A stretch of DNA of 64,000 bases, taken from Poa pratensis (Eukaryota; Streptophyta; Magnoliopsida; Poales; Poaceae). Position 1 is the first letter of the stretch. The number at the start of each line of letters is the position of its first letter. The DNA lies in contig CAMZMU010000107.1 of the NCBI GenBank assembly GCA_947311845.1, positions 22,921,326 through 22,985,325 on the forward strand. Direction: 5' to 3'. The translations under genes were made by a program, and so were the position numbers. The notes beneath the pieces were generated by a model. That model had not been told where the DNA came from and did no database searches. It was given only the letters and a program-made list of their open reading frames with translations. Of this stretch, positions 55,730 through 64,000 are shown one piece after another.

Positions 55730-58700
55730 TCTATATATAAAAGCGCTCCTTCTTAGCCTCCCCTCGATGCGCCCACCTCACCAGAACACTGTTCACCTAT
55801 AGTAACGCGCGTTTCTACAGCGTGTGGACGCCTCCGCGCCGTCCGTTGCTGATCCGACGGCCCACGCGCCACTACAGCGCAGCAACTTACAAAAAAAAAC
55901 CCGCGAAGGACCTATCCGCAATAACAGGAAACCATAGGGACCTCCATGTAAAAGCATCCACACAATCCCCCTTTCCCTCTTCTCTCTCCTGCGCGCACCC
56001 GAGCTCGCCGCCGCCGCTACGCGCCTCCCCGCGCAAATCCAACCACACAGTGGTCTCCGCCGTCGCATCCTCTCCCTTCTCGCCGCGGTTCGCTTGCTGG
56101 GACGACGCATGCACGCCGCAATTGTCGCCGTCATCAGCTCTGTCGGCCGCCACCGCTTTGCTCGCCGGCGGCGAGTCCGGCGACCAAATGGTCCGCCGTG
56201 CCGCCTATTCTGCTCCCCTTCACCTCCTCTTGCAGATCCACGCGATCCCACGCCCCCGCGCGAGCTCGCCTGCTCGAGCGCGAGCTCGGCAGCGCGCGGC
56301 CGCCGCCGGCGAGTGACGCCAAATGGTAACGTCACTGCGGGCCCGCGCTGTCAGCTTTTTAATATTTTCCACAGACGATTTTCCAAATTAAAAAAAACTG
56401 ACTTGTGGGTCCTACCTGTCATAAATTTTATAATTACAACAAAAAATACTGAAAATTGCAAAATTCATAACTTTTAGTCTACTATTCAGAAAAATGCAAA
56501 TAATATATCAAAAAAATTCAAATTTAACAAGTTTTCAAACTCTACACATAAAAATTGCACCAAAAACACATTACGCACAAAATAATACAAAATAATGTAT
56601 CAAAATTTTCCGAATCTAACAACTTCTCAACTTTCCCACACAAAAAATGCAACGAAAATCCATTGTGCATAATTCAAAATATAATAAATTTTAAATTTTA
56701 AGATATTTCCAAACTTTCCACATAAACTAATATATGTCCATTTTGTTTAAAACTTTCCACGTGAACTAATAGATGTCCATTTTGTTTAAAATTTGTTAGA
56801 TTATTTTCCCATATAATTTTTCAATTTTCTCGCTTGAAGACAAAAACAAATTCCAGACATATTTCGAAATTTCCGATCACAACAGGCACAGCATGCCACC
56901 GCACCATAATTTCCGAACAGTAATATTTAACCACATCAGACGAATTAACGTGAAGGTTATTCTTTTTAAAAACATTTTTCGAAGATGTTAGATTCCTGAC
57001 AGGTGAGACCATTTTATTTAAACAATTACCATAAAATAAAAAGTGTTCAAAAAATCAATAATTTTGAATCTATTCATTACAAAAATATGAATAACATATG
57101 CAAACGATCGAAAAAATAAATGCTAACTATTTATGGCAAAAGAACAAACATGTTTCAATATTCCAATTTGGTAATTATTTAAATGCAATCTAAATAAATT
57201 AAATCTAATTACGTAACTCAATTCAATAAATATGTATTTCCACTCATCATGAACATAAATTAAATATTAATAATAAAAAACTTTTAACATTTCAATTCGT
57301 TAGATATTTAGAGATACTCCACACAAATTCTCAGCTTTCCCACACAAAAATTGCAACAAAAAACCATAAAATTTATAATTTTTCATCTGAAATTCAGAAT
57401 AATGCAAACAATATATGAAAATTTGCTAAAAATTTTTTTGCAACTATTGCATTTCATATACAGTTAAACAACTTGAAAATTTGTAAAATTTATAACTTTT
57501 CATCTAAAATTCAGAATAATGCAAACAATATATGAAAATTTGCTGGAATTTTTTTGTTGCAACTATTGCATTTCATATACGGTTAATCAACTTGAGTTTA
57601 CTTTGAATTGCACTTTCACAATTCATACCCAATTTACTAAGAACCATAAAAAAAATGTCCAACATATCAAAGCGTTTAGAAAAAAAAAACATCTATTTGT
57701 CTACGATTCACGCACGACTGAACAATTTAAATTAAGAGTTGCTTACAATTGAGCAAAAACATTTCAAACAAAAAAATCAACGTGTGAAAAACATATCCGA
57801 ACTATTTGTTTCAAATTCATGTGACATCAAACAATTTATAATTAAGACATAACTAGAATTATCAAAATGACAAAAAAAATTACCTTGTTAAAAATAGATC
57901 CCCAACAAAATTTAGAAGTTTAAAATATTTTTCATATAAAATTTGTTGGGTATTTTTCCAACAAATAATTTTCCCCATAAAATACTCAACAATAAGAAAA
58001 TATTGTTTCCACAAGAATATTCAACAAAATTCAGAAAAGTTTCAAATACATTTCATACATGTTTCTTTGCTTTTCTTTTGCCGGATAGGTTTCCACACGG
58101 GAGAAATTTTTAAATTTAAGATATTTTCAAACTTTCCACATGAACTAATAGATGTTCATTTTGTTTAAAACTTTCCGCAGAAACTAATAGATGTCCATTT
58201 TTGTTTAAAATTTGTTACATTAGTTTCCCATATAATTTTTCTATTTTCTCGCTTGAAGACAAAAAAAATTCTAGACATATTTCGAAATTTTTGATCACAA
58301 ATTCTACCTTTTTCCCCCTCTCTACTCATAAATCACAATTTTAATCAACTTTCTTTTCCATATAAATGACAAAACATACAACAAAATATGAATTAACAAT
58401 ACATTCAAAAAAACACAATAATCTCAAGACTAATAAAGATTTAACACAATTGGACCAAATATCCATTGTGTACAAAATTGATTTAAAAAATTCGCATTTA
58501 GAAAATTACCAAACTTACAAACTTTCCACGAAAGCTAGAAAAAATGTTCATTTTATTCAACAATTGTTCTTTCAAATAATTTTTCTTTCCATAAAATATT
58601 CGACAATTTCTATTGGTTTAAAATAGTTTTCCCGTACAAGATTTGTACAATAAAAAAATTCCCAAATAAAATATTCAACAATTACAAAAATTAAAATGTC

Positions 58701-58752
58701 ACCACTCTTTTTCACTAAGGGCGCGGCGTGCCGACGCGCCAAATTTCCCTAG
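55730..58752 (+). mobile_element. Non-autonomous Helitron (3.0 kb)
   Basis: The element starts TCTATATATAAAAGCGC after host A (55729). It ends with the hairpin GGCGCGGCG-TGC-CGACGCGCC, AAATTTCC and CTAG (58749-58752) before host T (58753), as Helitrons do at AT targets. The first ~600 bases are GC-rich (55790-56330), and the remaining 2.4 kb are very AT-rich with internal repeats. No Rep/helicase is encoded. It sits 4 bases after another Helitron end. Confidence 0.88.
56699..58300 (+). repeat. Long direct repeat inside the Helitron
   Basis: A segment of about 184 bases at 56699-56882 recurs at about 58118-58300. It includes ACTAATAGATGTCCATTTTG, TTTCTCGCTTGAAGACAAAA and ACATATTTCGAAATTT. A second, shorter direct repeat (CAGAATAATGCAAACAATAT) occurs near 57391 and 57509, with a period of about 118 bases. 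The AT-rich body seems to have grown by duplication. Confidence 0.8.
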
Positions 58753-58753
58753 T

Positions 58754-60135
58754 CCTTTTGATGATGAGCGGGAGATTTTATGCCCGAACAAGGCAAGCGG
58801 GCGGAGCATGAGGGGGTGGAGCGTACTGTGGCGGCATGCATTGATAGCGAGAGGAGTGGCAGTGATCGATCGATGCCATGCATCCATCGCAACGATCCGG
58901 AGCTAGCTATAGCTAGCCCCACAGTTTTCGCACGCGCCATCATGCCCTTTGCTTGCTCCGTCTGCATGCAGCGTCGTCTTTTTCTTCTCATCATCTGCGA
59001 CTGTACGTGGTTGCGGCTACGTGCACTAGGTAGAGCTATCGAGGGGAGAAGAGATTCGATCGGGCCGGGGTGATGTGCCTGTGCATGGCACGCTCTAGTA
59101 CTGGTAGTGCAGGATTTGATGTTTTCTCGATGGAAGAAGCTATAAAATGTTCGTCTAGCTAGCTACCCTGAGGACTTTTAGGATGTTCACAGCAGGCTTT
59201 GTTGGTGGTGTTGACATGCAATGGCAATGGCCTGCTTCACAGGTCCCATGGTTGTCTGGGAGGGTGCAACTTTACCGATTGCCCAGCGGGTTTACTGCTT
59301 CCCATTGTTTGTTGTGACCATTAAACTCAACGACATCCCAAAGGAGAAAGCGATGCTGGGTGCGCAAAAGATTGACATGTCACAGCTATGACTTTGCAAA
59401 TTTCGGCAACAACGTCGGACGGGCCCTAGAGCATCCCAAGTCACGGCCCCATATAGAGTCCGGCAACAACGTCGGACGGCCCCCGTGGCGGAGCTTGGGC
59501 TGAATGCTTGAGGGGCAAATGGGCTATATGCATATTGGGCCAGACTGGGGGCAAATAGGCAAAAAACTGATGACTTACACGTAGCTTCGCCCCTGACGGG
59601 CCCTATGTGGGTGTCCATGTACACATTTGAAAGAATTTTGGATAAAACTAAACCAAATCTAACTCTAATCTACCGCCGTTGTTGGAAGGGGTGTAGTCCT
59701 CCCCGTCCTTGACCCATGTGGTGCCGCTTGACCCTACGTCGCTGCTACTGGGTTCTGCTCATTCTTTCAGGGCATGGCTCCAGCCCTAGAACTCCTCGGG
59801 GTCACGTAGCGCCAGTTGTGCCTGGAGCGTGGCGGACAACTCCGAATCGGGCTTCAGCTTCTTCGGTGGCGGCGGTTGTGCGCATGGCTCGCGTATGGTG
59901 ATGCCGCCCGTTCTCCTCGGTGGTGAGAGCAGCTCCGGTTTGGGGTTGGGGAGGTAGCTAGGGGTCCTCCTCCCCGAGCGTACCGAAGAGGAGGGGAGGA
60001 ATAGGAAGTTTGCGATGCCTTCTTTGGTTCCCAGCGGTTCACCGGTGGCGGTGGAGGCGCCCCGACAACGGGATGGTACAACGGAGGACCATCCCTCGGA
60101 ATGTGCGCCATGATGGCTTCGAGCGTGCGCCCAGA
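58754..60135. other. Unassigned sequence with a minus-strand coding-like relic
   Basis: 58754-59170 has no recognised gene. 59400-59620 contains a repeated phrase, CGGCAACAACGTCGGACGG. From 60111 down to about 59660 the minus strand reads MAHIPRDGPPLYHPVVGAPP then PPVNRWEPKKASQ and continues in shifted frames, a proline-rich transposon-like protein I do not recognise. It is cut at 60135 by the next LTR. Confidence 0.4.
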
Positions 60136-61292
60136 TGAAAGGATCGTACGGTCACCTAGAGGGGGGGGGGGGGTGAATAGGTGCTATTCCAAATTTTAAT
60201 TCTTTTTCGATTAAGGATTGACACAAAGGTAAATTCTCTAGATATGCAACTACGGTAAATTTACCTGTATGACAAGTTAACACTAAACAAGATAAGATAC
60301 AAGTAAATACTAGAGAGTAAAGAGTAACCGAACGGGAAACACGCGGAGATAAGGATGTATTCCCGAGTTCCTCCTTTTCAGGGGGGTACGTCTCGTTGGA
60401 GGGGTGTGAGTTTCGATACTCAACGCCACAAATGGCCTCACCCTATTCTCCGATGAACCTCGACCAAAAGCTCGGTTCACCTTTCACTATCGGAATCGTT
60501 CAAGGCGGAATCCGGAACCCTTACAACAATCTTGGGGCACAACACACAACTGGATTGGGAGCTCCTAAGCACCACAAATCTGCTACACAAAAGTAGCAAC
60601 CAAGTAAGAACAACAAGATGCCTAGGGTTTCCACTAATCTGCTACACAAAAGTAGCAACCAAGTAAGAACAACAAGATGTCTAGGTTTTCCTAGTGAAAA
60701 CCCTAGGCTCAAATCCCTCAAGTGAACGAGGGGGAAATGAATAACGCTTTGGTGAAGTTGTAGATCTTGGGCTTCTTCTTCAATCCTCCAAACATCAATG
60801 AGTTTGGGTGGAGGGATTCGGAGATCTAGTAATTTTGAGCTTGCGACAATGGTGGGTCAAACAATTCTGGTCGAGCTACCCAAGGTTGAAGAAGGGGAGG
60901 GGTATATACCCCTCCCAGAAATGTAGCCATTGCAAGCAGGGAGGCCGGATATTCCAGTCCAAGTTGGACTCGAATATTCCGGTTACCCGGAATATGCCGG
61001 CCTGAGGGAAATCTCCGGCCCCAATTCTCCGGGGGAGTACAGAGAGTCGCGCAATCGCCCGCTCTCTTCCTTGCCTTGTGACCGGAATATTCCGCCCCAT
61101 CCTGGAATCGGAATATCCGGTTTGAACTTTCTTCAGCAAAAAACTGAGCAGGCTCTTTTCTTCTTTTCTTTTTGGATTCGATGAAATTATGTTTAATTAC
61201 TTGAATACCTGCATCACTTAACATACTATAAAATCGTCACTAGTGTTGTTGCCTAACACGCAAAACACAAGGGATTAAGAAATGTGCTTTCA
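60136..61292 (-). mobile_element. 3' LTR of a minus-strand retrotransposon
   Basis: On the minus strand it starts TGAAAGCACATTTCTTAATC at 61292 and ends GTACGATCCTTTCA at 60136, giving TGAAA...TTTCA ends. It contains G13 at 60161-60173, a possible TATA core inside a palindrome (GGGGTATATACCCC, about 60899-60912), and about six GGAATATTCC-type palindromes at 60945-61125. The region 60750-60860 resembles the LTR at 1-774. CCAGA (60131-60135) would be its target duplication if matched beyond the window. Confidence 0.82.
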
Positions 61293-61310
61293 ATCTCCCC
61301 ATTTTTGGTG
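61293..61310 (-). promoter_or_regulatory. Polypurine tract of the minus-strand element
   Basis: CACCAAAAATGGGGAGAT lies immediately before the LTR on the minus strand, where plus-strand DNA synthesis would be primed. It fixes the orientation of the element. Confidence 0.75.
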
Positions 61311-61836
61311 TTAGATGACAACACTAGTATTTGCAGTAAAGCACAAACATAATTCAAAGTTTCCGAGAGCAAGAAATAAGAAGCTCCCCTAGATGTGTGC
61401 ATATAAGTAGTTTGCATTGGAATACAAATGCACAACATATAGGTTTAGAGCAACTCCAACATAATATGGAAACAAGATATATTTGTAAGCACAGGAGACA
61501 TAACAACAAATAAGTTGAGACTATGTAAAGAAGATCATACCTTGTGCATAAGAATGTAGAGATAATACCATTGCACAATAATGTAAGTCTCAACCATAGA
61601 TAACACGAAATCCATATGTCTCACACGTAATTAAACAAATTTGTTCCACACAAATATCAAAGCAAGCAAATAAGTTCAACACATAAGATAAATGGACACA
61701 AGCTCTCAAGAAAAGGTAAAAAGCATATGCTTGTGCCCGAACCCATGCAAATCTCGCAACCTAATAGAACTATTTCTCCCCCTTTGGCATCGAGACACCA
61801 AAAAGAGAGAAAGAGCGATGCTACGTCCCAAGAGAA
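61311..61836 (-). other. 3' untranslated part of the minus-strand element
   Basis: This is AT-rich sequence between the last stop codon and the polypurine tract. GGTGTCTCGATGCCAAAGGG (minus strand, near 61785-61804) is a phrase common downstream of retroelement coding regions in Triticeae. No gene is seen. Confidence 0.6.
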
Positions 61837-62058
61837 TCACTCCTCAGAAGCCTCGGTCTCGTAGGACTCATCACCATCCTCATCACCTTCAGCTTCTTCA
61901 TCATCTTCTTCTTCGTAAGCAGGAGCCCGAGTGTAGGTGGGATAGGAAGGAGCTGTAGGAGCGGTCTCACGAAGGTTCCTTTCCATATATACCCAAGGAG
62001 TCTTTGACTGAGAGTTCCACCTTTCATAAGAAAGTGGCGGGGTATCCTCGGGGGGTGC
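61837..62058 (-). pseudogene. End of a retroelement protein, split by a copia-like insertion
   Basis: The minus-strand frame reads PPEDTPPLSYERWNSQSKTP and ends in an acidic tail (EEEDDEEAEGDEDGDESYE). At 62058 it is interrupted by an LTR element. On the far side, after one GGTGC copy is removed, the frame continues from about 63999 to 63929 (HHVSGSTAAP). The protein is unrecognised, probably a gag or additional ORF of the minus-strand element. Confidence 0.6.
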
Positions 62059-63357
62059 TGTAGGAAATATGCCCAAGAGGCAATCATAGAGATGATGATA
62101 TTTCAATGTATCCATGATTTATAATGTGCCTTGAATAATGTCTTGTATTGATTGGCGAGTTGATGACTTGTCTATGAAACTCATTACTTGTATGGTTATT
62201 CTAAATATGTCCCTAGTCGGAGTTCATGTGAGGACACACTTGAATATTAGACTAGCACATGTATTAGTAGATGACTATCTTTCACAAGTCATAGACATGG
62301 AGATGTCAAACTAATAATGTGGACTTATGTTGTGAACATAGAGTTGGGCTGACCCACCTTGAGACAATGAAGCAAACGTTCATAGCTCTCTCTCTACACG
62401 ATGTGTTTGCTTTGTCCCTAGACCTGAGATTGTCGTATGTACTTGAGATGTGAATTGACCTACTTTGGGGCTATCCAACGCTACACCGTGAAAGGGTAGC
62501 CATAAAGATAGCTTACGGGTTTGTCATGAAACATGCTGCAAGGCATAGTCAGTCAAGATGGGATTTGCCCCTCTCTGCGTGAGAGAGATATTTCTCTGGG
62601 CCCCTCGAGTGATCGGATCCAGAAATGCATGGCCGTGCTACATAAGGTTAATGGTTAACCTAGTTTGGGATTCCGAATCACAGGATCGAGAAAGAGTGGT
62701 AAGCTAGAAGCTTGACCTAATATCGTGAGGCAAAGGGAATGGCATAAACATTGTGATGGTTCGTCCGATACGATCTTTATGCGCGTTTGGGAGTTGGCAC
62801 GTTTTGCTAGAAGCCGCAACCAACTATTGGACGAGTAAGTGTACTCGTGCCATGACTAAACGTGCATGAACCTATAGGGTCACACACTTAAGGTTGTGCA
62901 GGCATAATTCGGATTGGATCCGAGTTGGGCTGAAATAGACTCCAGGATGGGCTTCAGTTGAGGCAGCCCAATATGGGGAGGTCTATATAAGGAGAGGAGG
63001 CTGGACGTTTTAGGGTTGCCCATTTCCGCACCAAATCCACCCAGCCACCGTCTCCCCACGCCCTTGCTGCCGCGCAGACCTAGCAGTCCGGCGAGCGGTG
63101 CCTCCACGCCGTACGTGTGGATACCGATAGAGGTGCTACACTTGGAGCACTTGGACGAGCCGCCGAGAGGAGCTGTTCGTGGGAGCGACTGGATCGGAGA
63201 GGATTGTACGTCTACCCTGCCCCGACTCGCTTCACCGACTTCGGCACGGCACAGCGCGTCTAGTGGTAATCCCGTGATCTATAACTGCAGCAGTTCCTTG
63301 GTTGATGCGGTAGAAAATTTTGATTTTGCGCTAGCGTAGCCTACCAGTATCCCTACA
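62059..63357 (+). repeat. 5' LTR of the copia-like element
   Basis: The ends TGTAGG and CCTACA are perfect 6-bp inverted repeats. The last 128 bases (63230-63357) recur at 63801-63928. Confidence 0.92.
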
Positions 63358-63358
63358 G

Positions 63359-63370
63359 TGGTATCAGAGC
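63359..63370 (+). promoter_or_regulatory. Primer-binding site (initiator tRNA-Met)
   Basis: TGGTATCAGAGC, one base after the LTR, is the usual plant retrotransposon primer site complementary to the 3' end of initiator tRNA-Met. Confidence 0.93.
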
Positions 63371-63800
63371 CGATGCTGCCTCGTTATAGGTTCGGATCAT
63401 TTGCATATGTGATATGTAGATGGGGTAAGGCCGATGTGATCGGCAATCCGTTGTAAAAGTCTTGATCTGTGATTTGATTTCCGTGATCGTGTTGCAAGAG
63501 GTCGTCGAACGACTTACCCCTACTAGTCGGTTTCCGCCATCGGGGTAGACTGTGACACGTAAATCCAACAGCAGCATGCGAAGATCAATTGGATTGGTCG
63601 AATCGGAATTTAGATCATATTCATAGTGCATGAGATGCGCGGGGTGATAGATCGGATCTATCACCGGTAACGGGTAATCTGCTAAAATGAACAGTTTTCG
63701 GTAAAACGGTTGTAACTTTTGCAGACGACCTCAGATCGAGAAAAGTTGTGAATAAAAGTTGTAGAACTTTTTATTTTACTTCGGAAAAACCAGGCTGTAA

Positions 63801-63928
63801 CTTCACCGACTTCGGCACGGCACAACGCGTCTAGTGGTAATCCCGTGATCTATAACTGCAGCAGTTCCTCGGTTGATGCGGTAGAAAATTTTGATTTTGC
63901 GCTAGCGTAGCCTACCAGTATCCCTACA
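63801..63928 (+). repeat. Remnant of the 3' LTR (128 bp)
   Basis: It matches 63230-63357 except for two substitutions I could find (CACAGCGCG to CACAACGCG and TTCCTTGG to TTCCTCGG). It abuts the right target duplication. Confidence 0.9.
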
Positions 63929-64000
63929 GGTGCAGCTGTCGAGCCAGAGACATGGTGAAGAATGAGCTGCTGAGTGTGGGAAATTTTGCTGCGCTCACGG
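63929..64000 (-). pseudogene. Continuation of the split retroelement protein
   Basis: The minus-strand frame remains open to the window edge and joins 62058 if the insertion and one GGTGC are removed. It is too short to classify. Confidence 0.45.

Larger units (their letters stand above)
62059..63928 (+). mobile_element. Copia-like LTR element with most of its interior and 3' LTR deleted
   Basis: GGTGC flanks both ends (62054-62058 and 63929-63933), a perfect 5-bp target duplication. The element consists of a 1299-bp 5' LTR, a primer site, about 430 bases of leader, and only the last 128 bases of the 3' LTR. The TGTAGGAAATATGCCC start is typical of copia LTRs in Triticeae. All coding sequence has been lost. 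Confidence 0.92.

Noticed and set aside
59400..59480. Possible target duplication from CGGCAACAACGTCGGACGG repeated twice
   Set aside because: The copies are only about 60 bases apart and no element with defined ends lies between them.

Overview
The window looks like nuclear DNA of a Triticeae grass (wheat, Aegilops, rye or barley type). The evidence is plant genes with short canonical introns, a plant microRNA precursor, a wheat-type Au SINE, Stowaway MITEs with CTCCCTCCG ends, and transposons nested in transposons over most of the length. No CRISPR, operon or bacterial feature is present, and family names beyond superfamily are deliberately not given.

Layout. 1-774 is the start of a minus-strand LTR that has cut off the 5' end of a decayed Ty3/gypsy chromovirus (775-6142). 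A PIF/Harbinger transposon with a broken ORF1 follows (6599-8913). The gene island runs from 10.5 to 18.8 kb: a plastid GGPP synthase small-subunit gene (minus), a LINE reverse-transcriptase relic, a two-exon tRNA pseudouridine synthase gene (plus), and a three-exon CRAL-TRIO/SEC14-like gene (minus). 19.1-39 kb is mostly transposons: a retroposon with an 18-bp target duplication, a Helitron, MITEs, a SINE, a Harbinger transposase relic, a long-inverted-repeat element with tRNA-like segments, and a CACTA element nested in an older inverted-repeat element. At 39.7 kb there is a MIR394 precursor with both the mature miRNA and its star strand. 42.3-50 kb is a LINE-like retroposon split by a complete LTR retrotransposon (43252-49640). 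50-58.8 kb holds gene-like fragments and two abutting Helitron ends, including a 3-kb Helitron (55730-58752). 60.1-64 kb is a minus-strand LTR element whose coding part is split by a copia-like element with an almost deleted 3' LTR.

How it works together. Only four loci look functional: the GGPPS small subunit (plastid isoprenoids), the pseudouridine synthase (RNA modification), the CRAL-TRIO protein and MIR394 (development). I see no sign that they form one pathway; they are ordinary neighbours separated by transposons. From memory, rice carries its GGPPS small-subunit homologue and MIR394 on chromosome 2, which would suggest Triticeae homoeologous group 6; this needs an alignment. I found no convincing undescribed biological system. 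The most unusual structures are the four-copy 197-bp array in the chromovirus, the foldback element with a tRNA-like segment in each arm, the abutting Helitrons, and two related LTRs carrying different palindrome arrays.
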